Notes: generated by a model not told the origin, from the sequence alone. DNA of 16,339 nucleotides from an uncultured Phascolarctobacterium sp. (GCA_900554395.1 USHB01000010.1:1-16339), one strand, 5' to 3'. Shown: positions 1-7,234, counted from the first letter of the stretch. Made by a program: numbers and translations.

Positions 1-516
1 TACTTTAACCTCGTCAACTTTTCCTTCGACAAACATCTTGGAAACAGCGGCGGCAATAGTTCTTGCTTCATTATAGCTGGGCTTATCCGAGAAACCGAAA
101 TAAGAAGCTTCTACATTAAATCCACGGCGAGTAAAGAAGTCCTTGGCTTTACGTCCAACAGTTACAAGAACGGGATTTTCTTCTTCCATCAAATGTGCCA
201 ACGCAAATTTAAGCACGTTACTGTTGTAGGCGCCTGCCAAGCCTTTATCGGCGCTTACTACAACATAAGCAACATTTTTAACCGGGCGTACTTCCAAAAG
301 CGGGTGCTCTTTATAGTTCAGATGCGCCAGCATCTCTTTATCGCTTACGGCACTGATCAGTAATTCTCTTATCTTATCTGCAAAAGGACGGCTTGATGCT
401 GCTTTTTCCTGCGCACGGCGCAGACGAGCCGCAGCAACCATTTTCATAGCTTTGGTTATCTGCTGAATGTTCTGGACGCTCTTCATGTGCCGGTGTATTT
501 CGCGTGGAGTAGCCAT
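1..516 (-). CDS. atpG: ATP synthase F1 gamma subunit (3'-truncated by window edge)
   Basis: This is the N-terminal 172 residues of the central-stalk subunit that rotates inside the alpha3-beta3 head; the reading frame is open to base 1. It begins MATPREIHRHMKSVQNIQQI, followed by TKAMKMVAAARLRRAQ, the classic gamma N-terminal helix that enters the catalytic hexamer. The segment VVVSADKGLAGAYNSN (about residues 86-101) matches the conserved gamma 'SDRGLCGGLN' region. The ATG at 516-514 sits 7 bp past the atpA stop. Its ribosome site (GAGGTGA) overlaps the end of atpA, so the two are probably translated together as in standard atp operons. atpD and atpC are expected beyond base 1 but are not visible. 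No truncation or frameshift is seen in the visible part. Confidence 0.97.
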   Translation of the reverse strand, partial: MATPREIHRHMKSVQNIQQITKAMKMVAAARLRRAQEKAASSRPFADKIRELLISAVSDKEMLAHLNYKEHPLLEVRPVKNVAYVVVSADKGLAGAYNSNVLKFALAHLMEEENPVLVTVGRKAKDFFTRRGFNVEASYFGFSDKPSYNEARTIAAAVSKMFVEGKVDEVKV

Positions 517-523
517 CAGTTAA

Positions 524-2380
524 TCACCTCGCTTGTCCGGTGACTGCAAATGTTTCCTTAAATTCAGCGATAGCTTTCTTCAAAGTAGCTTCATTTTCGT
601 CAGTGATTTTCTTTTCAGCTACAATGGATTCGCTAACCTGCGGATAGTTGGCTGCCATGAAAGCAAGCAGTTCTTTTTCGAAACGGCTTACATCATGTAC
701 CGGAATATCATCTACATAGCCTTTGGTTGCCGCATACAGGGAAATAACCTGTTTGTCAACAGACAGCGGAACATACTGGCCCTGTTTCAGAATTTCGGTC
801 ATGCGGGCACCGCGGTCGAGCTGTGCTTTGGTAGCTTTATCAAGGTCAGAACCGAACTGAGCAAATGCAGCCAATTCACGGTATTGTGCAAGGTCAAGAC
901 GCAGGGTACCAGCAACGGATTTCATTGCTTTAATCTGAGCGCTGCCGCCTACACGGGATACCGAAAGACCTACGTTGATAGCCGGGCGGTTACCTGCGTA
1001 GAAAAGTTCGGATTCGAGATAAATCTGACCGTCGGTAATGGAAATTACGTTAGTCGGGATATAACCGCCTACGTCGCCTGCCAGAGTTTCGATAATCGGC
1101 AGTGCGGTGATGGAACCGCCGCCGGCAGCCGGGTTACGGCGTGCAGCACGTTCCAACAGACGGGAATGTAAATAGAATACGTCGCCGGGGTATGCTTCAC
1201 GTCCAGGAGGACGGCGGAGCAGCAGGGACATTGCGCGGTATGCAACGGCGTGTTTGGAAAGGTCGTCGTAAATGCACAATACGTCTTTGCCCTGATCCAT
1301 GAAGTGCTCTGCAATGGATACGCCTGCATACGGAGCAAGGTACTGCAGCGGAGCGGAATCAGCAGCAGTTGCGGCAACGATAATGGAGTAGCTCATAGCG
1401 CCGTGCTGTTCAAGAGTACGGGCAATACGTGCTACGGTGGAAGCCTTCTGGCCGATAGCTACATAAATGCAGATAACGCCGAGGCCTTTCTGGTTAAGAA
1501 TGGTATCAACTGCAACTGCGGTTTTACCGGTACCACGGTCGCCGATGATAAGTTCGCGCTGGCCGCGTCCGATAGGAACGAGTGCGTCGATAGCTTTAAT
1601 ACCGGTCTGCAAGGGAACGTCTACCGGCTGGCGGTCTGCAATGCCAGGTGCCGGAGATTCGATTTTGCGTACATCGGTAGTTTTGATTTCGCCCTTGCCG
1701 TCGATAGCCTGGCCGAGCGGGTTAACGATTCTGCCGAGCATAGCTTCGCCAACCGGAATTTCCATGATATGGCCGGTACGGCGTACAACGTCGCCTTCTT
1801 TGATGATGGTTTCGCCACCCATAAGTACAACGCCGATTTCATCAGGCCACAGGTTCTGTACCATGCCGGTAACGCCGCCGGGCAGTTCAACAAGTTCGCC
1901 TGCCATAGCGCCGGTCATACCGCTAACGGTAGCAATGCCGTCGCCGACTTTTTCGATAATGCCGACTTCTTCAAGGTTTACGTCAACGGTGTAGCCGCTG
2001 ACTTTTTTATTCAAGCTCTGAGTAAGTTCTTTAGCTTCGCCAATCGTTTTTCCGTCTAAATCAACAGTTTCCATTTCGTCAGTGATTTTTTCAAGCTGGC
2101 GTCTGGAACTTGCGTCATAAACTTCATCGCCGATTTTGACAATAACGCCGCCGATAATTTCGGGGTCAATAACTTTTTCAAGATATACGTCTTTGCCAAG
2201 TTTATCAGCCAGAATTACGGAAACAGATTCATATTCAGATACAGTGAGACGTTTTGCGGTTACTACTTTAACAGCAACCATCTTATCGTCGATGAGGTTG
2301 TCATAAGGAACTTTTTCCAAATCAAACTCAAAACCGATAAGGCATTTTCTAATTAATGCAAAAGAGTTTTCGTTCTCCAT
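524..2380 (-). CDS. atpA: ATP synthase F1 alpha subunit with N-terminal delta C-terminal-domain fusion
   Basis: This 618-residue protein is about 110 residues longer than usual alpha subunits (roughly 500-515). Residues 103-618 form a complete alpha: beta-barrel start ([18 protein letters not shown], 138-155), P-loop GDRGTGKT (280-287), [13 protein letters not shown], and the arginine-finger region [17 protein letters not shown]. Residues 34-102 resemble the C-terminal domain of delta/OSCP, with [29 protein letters not shown] and [18 protein letters not shown] (family pattern: VTTA.PL...KLGKKV.L...DP.LIGG...GD..ID.S.R..L). No separate atpH lies between atpF and this gene. The ATG at 2380 has GGAGGTG 10 nt upstream. 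A TTG at 2389 is only 1 nt from that site and is unlikely to be used. The usual P-loop Gln (GDRQTGKT) is Gly here. Alpha identity is certain; the fusion reading is strong; its function is inference. Confidence 0.97.
   Translation of the reverse strand: MENENSFALIRKCLIGFEFDLEKVPYDNLIDDKMVAVKVVTAKRLTVSEYESVSVILADKLGKDVYLEKVIDPEIIGGVIVKIGDEVYDASSRRQLEKITDEMETVDLDGKTIGEAKELTQSLNKKVSGYTVDVNLEEVGIIEKVGDGIATVSGMTGAMAGELVELPGGVTGMVQNLWPDEIGVVLMGGETIIKEGDVVRRTGHIMEIPVGEAMLGRIVNPLGQAIDGKGEIKTTDVRKIESPAPGIADRQPVDVPLQTGIKAIDALVPIGRGQRELIIGDRGTGKTAVAVDTILNQKGLGVICIYVAIGQKASTVARIARTLEQHGAMSYSIIVAATAADSAPLQYLAPYAGVSIAEHFMDQGKDVLCIYDDLSKHAVAYRAMSLLLRRPPGREAYPGDVFYLHSRLLERAARRNPAAGGGSITALPIIETLAGDVGGYIPTNVISITDGQIYLESELFYAGNRPAINVGLSVSRVGGSAQIKAMKSVAGTLRLDLAQYRELAAFAQFGSDLDKATKAQLDRGARMTEILKQGQYVPLSVDKQVISLYAATKGYVDDIPVHDVSRFEKELLAFMAANYPQVSESIVAEKKITDENEATLKKAIAEFKETFAVTGQAR
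2075..2281 (-). other. Delta/OSCP C-terminal-domain-like segment fused to alpha
   Basis: This marks residues 34-102 of the fused protein. In normal F1Fo operons the segment would be the last 70 residues of AtpH, the part that binds the b-subunit stalk. Diagnostic features are the VVTAKRL strand, [20 protein letters not shown], and the terminal [16 protein letters not shown]. The 33 residues before it (with [11 protein letters not shown]) may be a remnant of the last helices of the delta N-terminal domain, but that resemblance is weak. The rest of that six-helix bundle, which normally caps the alpha N-termini, is absent. Confidence 0.85.
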
Positions 2381-2390
2381 CTGTATCAAT

Positions 2391-2397
2391 CACCTCC
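2391..2397 (-). promoter_or_regulatory. Ribosome binding site of the delta-alpha fusion gene
   Basis: GGAGGTG on the minus strand lies 10 nt before ATG 2380. It fixes translation initiation at the beginning of the fused extension. No comparable site precedes the internal Met103 codon (2074-2072), where the upstream bases read GAAAAAATCACTGACGAA. A separately initiated normal-length alpha is therefore not supported. Confidence 0.85.
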
Positions 2398-2464
2398 GTA
2401 CTAGTCTTATTTATAAATTAGAAACAACAAATAGGGTTACCCATAATCCCCATCACACTATTAT

Positions 2465-2953
2465 TTAATTGCGTTCTTTTAAAACTTCGTCCGTAACCGA
2501 AACTGCCAGTTCCTGATCTTTGGCAGAATCCAATTTTGCGTCGATAATTTTACCGGCAATTACTGTGCTAAGTGCGATAACTTCCGAGCGGATATCAAGC
2601 ATAGCCTGTTTTTTCTCCGCTTCAATTTGTTCTTTGGCACTTGCAATCATTTCTTCTTTTTCCACACGTGCCTGTTCAACAAGATCATCGTGCAGGTTCT
2701 GGGCAACTTTGGTAGCGCGTTCTACGATAGCGGTTGCTTCGCTGCGTGCGTCGGCAATCATTTTTTCGTATTCGGCTTTAAGCTGTTCAGCCTGGAGTCT
2801 TGTCTGTTCTGCGGAATCCAAATCATTTGCAATGCGGTTGCGGCGTTCTTCCATTACATTAAGCAACGGTTTGTAAGCAAACTTCGCGAGGATTGCCAAA
2901 AGAACAAGAAAGTTCAGGATTTGCGCAATAAGTGTTGCATTAATATCAGCCAA
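2465..2953 (-). CDS. atpF: ATP synthase Fo b subunit (peripheral stalk)
   Basis: This 162-residue b subunit has normal length for the family. It has one N-terminal membrane helix (TLIAQILNFLVLLAILAKFA, about residues 7-26), then the conserved turn YKPLLNVMEERRNRIANDL and a long charged helix that runs to the C-terminus and would form the peripheral-stalk coiled coil. The start is a TTG at 2953: the codon directly before it is an in-frame TAA, and AAGGAG lies 10 nt upstream. The gene is not fused to delta, unlike the b-delta fusion of mycobacteria. An 84-nt AT-rich spacer without coding potential separates it from the delta-alpha fusion gene. Its C-terminus would normally contact the delta C-terminal domain, which here is attached to alpha. 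Confidence 0.96.
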   Translation of the reverse strand: MADINATLIAQILNFLVLLAILAKFAYKPLLNVMEERRNRIANDLDSAEQTRLQAEQLKAEYEKMIADARSEATAIVERATKVAQNLHDDLVEQARVEKEEMIASAKEQIEAEKKQAMLDIRSEVIALSTVIAGKIIDAKLDSAKDQELAVSVTDEVLKERN

Positions 2954-3001
2954 TTATAGCACTCTCCTTTTTCTCTCCAAATCCTTGTCGCGTAGTCAAA
3001 A

Positions 3002-3256
3002 TTAGCCTAAGAACGGGTTAGCAAATACAAGTACGATAGCGATAACGGAAGCGATAATAGGAATAGATTCTACAAGGCCGATACCGATAAGCATGTTAAC
3101 CTGGAAGGTGGAAGCCTGTTCCGGCTGACGAGCCATGCATTCCAGAGCTTTGGAAGCAACAGCGGAGTCGCCTTTGGTAGCGCCGAGAGAAGCACCTACA
3201 CCGATGATAGCAGCTGCGAGTACGGAGGTTGCGATAATAATAGCGTTTTCAGTCAT
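3002..3256 (-). CDS. atpE: ATP synthase Fo c subunit (rotor ring)
   Basis: This 84-residue hairpin has two membrane helices joined by the polar loop ARQPE (42-46). The ion-binding carboxylate is Glu63 in IGLVESIPII, with Ser64 next to it as in Na+-type rings. Asp30 in TKGDSAVASKALE lies exactly 33 residues before Glu63, the spacing of Gln32 to Glu65 in Ilyobacter tartaricus, so a second acidic group falls in the ion site; Lys28 is close by. The remaining Na+ ligands (Val63, Thr67, Tyr70 in Ilyobacter) are Leu, Ile, Ile here, so specificity cannot be called. ATG 3256 was chosen because AAAGGA lies about 11 nt upstream. A longer frame to 3301 would add 15 charged residues and has no ribosome site. 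Confidence 0.95.
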   Translation of the reverse strand: MTENAIIIATSVLAAAIIGVGASLGATKGDSAVASKALECMARQPEQASTFQVNMLIGIGLVESIPIIASVIAIVLVFANPFLG

Positions 3257-3336
3257 TTTCAGATACATCCTTTCAAATACATGTTTTTTAAATTTTTTCA
3301 AATTATATAAAATTAATTTGAAACAGAGTTAATAAG

Positions 3337-3357
3337 CTAAAACCGCTGGGGTTTTAG
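3337..3357. repeat. 8-bp perfect inverted repeat at the atpB stop / atpE leader
   Basis: CTAAAACC and GGTTTTAG flank a 5-nt loop, and the repeat includes the atpB stop codon. No U-run follows on the minus strand, so it is not a standard terminator. It sits just upstream of the 97-nt AT-rich leader of atpE, the gene that must be made in the greatest molar amount. A role in mRNA processing, stability or translation of atpE is possible but unproven. Confidence 0.5.
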
Positions 3358-4055
3358 TGATGTGCCCTGAATACAGGAGCAATGGCGGTTAATGTCAGCA
3401 TTGTAAAGATGAATGCCTGCAAGAAACCAACCACAAGGCTGAAGCCAACCCAAAGTTCCGGAACAATCCACGGTGCAAGCATATATAATACGATAAGTAA
3501 AATTTCGCCTGCGAGGATGTTACCGAATAGACGAAGGGCCATGGTAAGAGGTTTGGAAAGTTCTTCCAAAATATTCAGCGGAAGGAACAAAACCGAAGGC
3601 TGGATGAAGTGTTTAAAATAACCAAGCCCGTGGCGCGCAACACCTAAAACGTAAACGGTAAGCGAAACCATAATCGCCATACCAAGCGTTACGTTGACGT
3701 CGTTTGTCGGAGAAGTGAAATGTACGCCTACCTGCGGCAAAAGGCCTATTTCGTTAGAAATAAACAGGTACAGGAACAAGGTAATAATAAAGGGTGCAAC
3801 CTTGCGGGTTCCCTCAGTGCCCAGGTTTTTGTTCATCAGGTCGCTTAACCAGTCAATCAGCATTTCCGTAATATTCTGGATACCGGACGGTACCAGCTTG
3901 GGGTTTCTGGTAGCAGCAAATACAATGACCATAACAATAACCATTGCCAGCCAGGACATGTAAATGGACTGCATGTTAACTACTACGCCATCAAAAATCT
4001 CCGTTGGCATGTAATGAATAATTTCATTGCTTGCTTCCGCTTCAACATTTCCCAT
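3354..4055 (-). CDS. atpB: ATP synthase Fo a subunit (ion channel stator)
   Basis: This 233-residue hydrophobic protein has about five to six membrane helices. The essential stator arginine is Arg175 in LSKPLTMALRLFGNILAGEI (166-185), and Asn179 in the same helix is also typical. Other family marks are LFISNEIGLLPQVG (97-110) and SPTNDVNVTLGMAIM (115-129). It passes ions to and from the c ring. ATG 4055 has AAGGAG 8 nt upstream within the end of atpI, from which it is separated by only 4 bp. The last residues (LTAIAPVFRAHH) differ from the usual 'Y(I/L)..A.E.HH' ending, but no frameshift is evident. Confidence 0.96.
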   Translation of the reverse strand: MGNVEAEASNEIIHYMPTEIFDGVVVNMQSIYMSWLAMVIVMVIVFAATRNPKLVPSGIQNITEMLIDWLSDLMNKNLGTEGTRKVAPFIITLFLYLFISNEIGLLPQVGVHFTSPTNDVNVTLGMAIMVSLTVYVLGVARHGLGYFKHFIQPSVLFLPLNILEELSKPLTMALRLFGNILAGEILLIVLYMLAPWIVPELWVGFSLVVGFLQAFIFTMLTLTAIAPVFRAHH

Positions 4056-4059
4056 TCTG

Positions 4060-4473
4060 TCACTCTCCTTTCTTCACGTCTGCCGCTTTTTTAGGGTTGC
4101 GGGCCGTGATGATTATTAAATTTAATAATAAAAATATATGCATAAGCAAAAACCCGAGAAACAGCCCTGCTGCATTCAGGTCCAGCTTTAACATAACGAA
4201 GGTAATTAAAAATAAGAGTGCCATGCGTTCGAACATATTGCGGTGCATAATAGCAAGCGCATGCTCGGCGGGATGTTTCATCCCTTTTTTTACACCCATA
4301 AACACAACAACACTGTCTAAAATCCCGGCGGTAAAACCAATAAGCCAGGTAAAGGCAGTTTGCAGGTTAAAAAAATATATAATAAAAAGTAGTGCAATTA
4401 GCGAAAAAACAGCCTGGCGGATGATAACGCTTTTCCATGCCGCATAAACCCTGGCAACCATATTATTTTCCAT
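4060..4473 (-). CDS. atpI: ATP synthase subunit I-type membrane protein
   Basis: This 137-residue protein has four predicted membrane helices (about 17-34, 38-58, 83-100 and 101-122) and positively charged tails. Size, topology and position directly before atpB fit the AtpI/UncI family, which assists assembly of the c ring and, with AtpZ in some Bacillus, cation supply. The sequence is not strongly conserved in this family, so the call rests partly on context. The start ATG 4473 overlaps the end of atpZ by 11 nt (the ATG lies inside the last atpZ codons), with AAAGGA 8 nt upstream, which implies coupled translation. Confidence 0.85.
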   Translation of the reverse strand: MENNMVARVYAAWKSVIIRQAVFSLIALLFIIYFFNLQTAFTWLIGFTAGILDSVVVFMGVKKGMKHPAEHALAIMHRNMFERMALLFLITFVMLKLDLNAAGLFLGFLLMHIFLLLNLIIITARNPKKAADVKKGE

Positions 4474-4729
4474 CTTTCTGGTCCTTTCCGGGTTTGTTTT
4501 TGTTGGATGGAAGCAGCAAATCGTTTTTTATCATCTTAAAAATCGTCATAAACGCGGTGAGAACACCGCCAATAGAAAACAACAGCCTGCAGGTGTTGCT
4601 TCCGGTATTCAAAAATCCGTCCAGCCATTCGCCGAAAAAATAACCTGCCAAAATGTTGGCACCAATTATGCCAACTACTGATGTTGCAAAAACCAAAGCC
4701 TGTAATACGGCTGCAATATTAGGGTTCAT
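4463..4729 (-). CDS. atpZ: AtpZ/AtpI-family small membrane protein, first gene of atp operon
   Basis: This 88-residue protein has two membrane helices, about residues 9-29 (LQALVFATSVVGIIGANILA) and 45-65. They are joined by the segment GYFFGEWLDGFLNTGS, typical of the 'ATPase gene 1' family (G.Y.G..LD..(L/F).T). It ends in a lysine-rich tail. Such proteins precede atpI in many Firmicutes operons and have been linked to ATP synthase assembly or divalent-cation transport; the exact role here is unknown. ATG 4729 follows a G-rich ribosome site (AAGGGGGC). It is the first gene after the promoter at 4759-4787. Confidence 0.85.
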   Translation of the reverse strand: MNPNIAAVLQALVFATSVVGIIGANILAGYFFGEWLDGFLNTGSNTCRLLFSIGGVLTAFMTIFKMIKNDLLLPSNKNKPGKDQKDGK

Positions 4730-4758
4730 AAAAAGCCCCCTTGCCTGCTTTCAAGTTT

Positions 4759-4787
4759 ATTATATAAAATTTGGAGTGACTTTGCAA
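4759..4787 (-). promoter_or_regulatory. Promoter of the atp operon
   Basis: On the minus strand TTGCAA (4787-4782) is followed by 17 nt and then a perfect TATAAT (4764-4759). The start of transcription would be near 4752, about 23 nt before the atpZ ATG. This matches a housekeeping sigma-A promoter and would allow atp expression independent of mnaA. Confidence 0.8.
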
Positions 4788-4851
4788 TTTATAATAGCAA
4801 ATTTTCGACAAAATTGTGAATTTTATTTGAATCGCCTATACTATTCTACAT

Positions 4852-4867
4852 AAAACGCGTACGTTTT
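4852..4867 (-). terminator. Possible weak terminator after mnaA
   Basis: On the minus strand AAAACG and CGTTTT enclose a TACG loop, 18 bases after the mnaA stop. The stem is short and A/T-rich, and the U-run is only four bases and part of the stem. Read-through from mnaA into the atp operon is therefore likely. This is a weak call. Confidence 0.3.
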
Positions 4868-4884
4868 TCAAGTTTTTTTACGGC

Positions 4885-6039
4885 TCAAGCCTTAAATTCT
4901 GTAATATTTTTATCACTTATGCCGAATTTGTTTAAAATGCAGCCCACAATACGTGCGCATGCTTTGCCGTCGCCGTAGGGGTTAACGGCTTCGGCCATGG
5001 CGCGGTAATGTTCCGCGTTATCCAAAAGCAGGTTTGTTTCGCGCAAAACGTCTTCGTAAGCAGTGCCAATAAGTTTTACCGTTCCTGCGGTTACTGCTTC
5101 CGGGCGTTCTGTTGTATCGCGCAGCACAAGCACAGGCTTGCCGAGTGCGGGCGCTTCTTCCTGTATTCCGCCGCTGTCGGTAAGCACAATATCAACGCGC
5201 GCCATCAAGTTGGCAAAAGGTTCATAATCAAGCGGCTCAATTAAATGCACCTGCGGCAGATGGCCAAGTTCTTCGTTGACAATCTGGCGTACTTTCGGGT
5301 TTTTATGCACCGGAAAGATTGCTTCCACATCGCTGTGGGTGCGCAGCACTTCGCACAGAGCTTTGTAAACATGGCGCATCGGTTCGCCAAGGTTTTCGCG
5401 GCGGTGCGTAGTCATTAAAATGAGGCGTTTGCCGCTTTCCAGAACTTCGTGCAGGTTATCATCGTCAAAACGGTAATCCGGTTTAACCGTGGTTTTCAAA
5501 GCATCTATAACGGTGTTGCCGGTTACGGTAATGTTGGCTTCCGGTACATTCTCGCGCAGCAGGTTGGCTTTGCTTGTTGCAGTAGGGGCAAAGTGGTAAT
5601 CTGCCAGGGCGCCGGTTAATTTGCGGTTCATTTCTTCCGGGAAGGGAGAATATTTATTGCCTGTACGCAAGCCTGCTTCCACATGGCCAACGGGAACCTG
5701 CGCATAAAACGCAGCCAGTGCGCCTGCAAAGGTTGTAGTAGTATCGCCGTGCACCAGAACCAAATCCGGTTTGGCTTCTTCCAAAACCTTCTGCAAGCCG
5801 CGCAGGGCTTTTTCCGTAACATCATATAAAGTCTGCCCGGCGCTCATTATGTTTAAATCGTAGTCGGGAGTAATGCCAAAAAGGTGCAGTACCTGGTCGA
5901 GCATTTCGCGGTGCTGTGCGGTTACAGCCACCAGCGGTTCAATTTCATCCGGATGCTTGCGCATTTCCAAAACCAGCGGGCACATTTTTATAGCTTCCGG
6001 ACGTGTGCCGAAAACTGTCATTACCTTTAATTTTGCCAT
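4885..6039 (-). CDS. mnaA/wecB: UDP-N-acetylglucosamine 2-epimerase (non-hydrolysing)
   Basis: This 384-residue enzyme interconverts UDP-GlcNAc and UDP-ManNAc in the cytoplasm, providing ManNAc for wall teichoic acid linkage units, antigens or capsule. Family motifs are GTRPEAIKM (11-19), AQHREMLDQVLHLFGI (41-56), HGDTTTTFAGALAAFY, HVEAGLRTG, FPEEMNR, TTHRRENLGEP and the nucleotide-binding DSGGIQEEAPALGKPVL with RDTTERPEA. Length is normal for the family. ATG 6039 has AGGAG 8 nt upstream; the GTG three codons earlier is too close to that site. It lies 11 bp after wecA, which makes the lipid-GlcNAc acceptor, so the two act in the same polymer pathway. Confidence 0.96.
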   Translation of the reverse strand: MAKLKVMTVFGTRPEAIKMCPLVLEMRKHPDEIEPLVAVTAQHREMLDQVLHLFGITPDYDLNIMSAGQTLYDVTEKALRGLQKVLEEAKPDLVLVHGDTTTTFAGALAAFYAQVPVGHVEAGLRTGNKYSPFPEEMNRKLTGALADYHFAPTATSKANLLRENVPEANITVTGNTVIDALKTTVKPDYRFDDDNLHEVLESGKRLILMTTHRRENLGEPMRHVYKALCEVLRTHSDVEAIFPVHKNPKVRQIVNEELGHLPQVHLIEPLDYEPFANLMARVDIVLTDSGGIQEEAPALGKPVLVLRDTTERPEAVTAGTVKLIGTAYEDVLRETNLLLDNAEHYRAMAEAVNPYGDGKACARIVGCILNKFGISDKNITEFKA

Positions 6040-6050
6040 CAAACCCACTC

Positions 6051-7061
6051 CTATCTGTCGTTTAAAATGCCTATCTTTTTAGCGCCTACCGCTACGCCGG
6101 ATATAATGCAGGCAATAATGCCGGCAGCAAGGTAGCCGTCAACTTCCGTTAAGAGAATAGCCGCAATGCCGAGCACTGCGCTGATTACATACATTAAAAG
6201 CACTGCCTGTTTCTGGCTGAGGCCCATTGCAAGCAGGCGGTGGTGCAAATGGCCTTTATCGGGCTGAAAAATAGGGCGTCCGTTGGTGTAGCGGCGCACA
6301 ATGGCAAAAGCAGTATCCATAATAGGCAGGCCCAAAGCAACGGCAGGCACCAAAAGCGCAATGGTTGCCGCACTTTTTACCGCGCCGAAAATGGAAATTG
6401 CCGCCAGCATATAGCCGATAAACATACTGCCGGTATCGCCCATAAAGATGCTTGCCGGGTTAAAATTGTAACGGATAAAACCGATAATGCCGCCTGCAAG
6501 CGCCGCCGTAATAACGGCAACCGGGTAAAAACCCTGCTGCAGGGCAACCAGTATAACCGTTACGGAAGCAATGCCGGAAACACCGGCTGCCAGTCCGTCA
6601 AGCCCATCCATAAGGTTTACAACGTTGGTAAAACTTACAATCCAGAAAAGCGTCAGCGGTATTGATAAATATTCAAGGTAAAAATAACCGCCCCACGGAT
6701 TGTTAAGCCATTCAATTTTAATATCAAACAGCACCAGCACCAATGCCGCCGCAATCTGCCCCAGCAGTTTTACTTTGGCCGGAAGCTGGTATTTGTCATC
6801 CAAAATGCCAACAATAACGATAAGCGTACCGCCCAAAAGCAGCGCCATAATATCGCGCGTAATGTGCATGGTGGCAAACACGGCAATAACGAACGCCAAA
6901 TAAATAGCAAGGCCCCCCAAACGCGGCATTATGCCGTGATGAACCTTGCGTCCGTCCGGTTTGTCGAGAGCGCCGATGCGGAATGCCAGTTTTTTTACAT
7001 ACGGTGTCAAAATCCAGCTGGCTAAAAGAGCTATGATAAATGCTAAAATATACACTTGCAA
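6051..7061 (-). CDS. wecA/tagO: Undecaprenyl-phosphate GlcNAc-1-phosphate transferase (MraY-like)
   Basis: This 336-residue polytopic membrane enzyme has about ten or eleven helices. It transfers GlcNAc-1-P from UDP-GlcNAc to undecaprenyl phosphate, the first committed step of teichoic acid or O-antigen/ECA-type polymers. Catalytic motifs are visible: GILDDK (85-90), VVNLMDGLDGLAAG (147-160), SIFMGDTGSMFIG (204-216) and the C-terminal His motif GHLHHRL (270-276). The start is TTG 7061, 7 nt after GAGG; a GTG at 7055 is an alternative and shortens it by two residues. In an organism without known teichoic acids the product could be another wall polymer, so both gene symbols are kept. Confidence 0.94.
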   Translation of the reverse strand: MQVYILAFIIALLASWILTPYVKKLAFRIGALDKPDGRKVHHGIMPRLGGLAIYLAFVIAVFATMHITRDIMALLLGGTLIVIVGILDDKYQLPAKVKLLGQIAAALVLVLFDIKIEWLNNPWGGYFYLEYLSIPLTLFWIVSFTNVVNLMDGLDGLAAGVSGIASVTVILVALQQGFYPVAVITAALAGGIIGFIRYNFNPASIFMGDTGSMFIGYMLAAISIFGAVKSAATIALLVPAVALGLPIMDTAFAIVRRYTNGRPIFQPDKGHLHHRLLAMGLSQKQAVLLMYVISAVLGIAAILLTEVDGYLAAGIIACIISGVAVGAKKIGILNDR

Positions 7062-7139
7062 TGTCCCACCTCGAGGCTAAAAAGCCGGAATTCAAATTCA
7101 GTTTTAGAGTTGCTTGAAATAATTCAGATTATCGTTAAT

Positions 7140-7168
7140 AGTATATCAAAAAAAACGCTGTTTGAAAA
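7140..7168 (-). promoter_or_regulatory. Candidate promoter of wecA-mnaA
   Basis: On the minus strand TATACT (7145-7140) is preceded at 17 nt by TTTTCA (7168-7163), a partial -35 match. The start of transcription would be near 7133, giving a leader of about 72 nt. The region is A/T-rich, so chance matches are likely. Confidence 0.5.
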
Positions 7169-7198
7169 ACTTTTTTAAATTTTTTTGCAGAAAAGTTA

Positions 7199-7219
7199 CA
7201 AAAAACACCGCAGCGGCGT
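7199..7219 (-). terminator. Candidate terminator of the toxin mRNA
   Basis: On the minus strand ACGCC and GGTGT enclose GCTGC (5 bp with one G-U pair) and are followed by TTTTTT. It is the first hairpin with a clear U-run downstream of the toxin gene. If used, the toxin mRNA would be about 290-300 nt and would cover the whole plus-strand RNA. Confidence 0.5.
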
Positions 7220-7234
7220 GCGCAATTTACTGCC

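Noticed and set aside
533..1171. Long open frame on the plus strand opposite atpA
   Set aside because: It is antisense to a highly conserved coding region, its translation resembles no family, and it has no ribosome site; it is a shadow of atpA codon usage.
1250..2059. 269-codon plus-strand open frame opposite atpA
   Set aside because: Same reasoning: low-complexity translation, antisense to the alpha P-loop and barrel, no promoter or ribosome site.
2072..2074. Internal Met103 as the true start of a normal-length alpha, leaving a separate delta fragment
   Set aside because: The bases before it contain no Shine-Dalgarno-like sequence, there is no stop codon between the two domains, and the strong GGAGGTG lies at the start of the extension.
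2381..2464. Remnant of a broken atpH N-terminal region
   Set aside because: The 84 bases encode no delta-like peptide in any minus frame; the only ATG there leads to an 11-residue frame without a ribosome site.
7081..7200. Additional small protein gene or riboswitch upstream of wecA
   Set aside because: The A/T-rich stretch shows only a weak promoter; no open frame with a ribosome site and no recognisable riboswitch core was seen.
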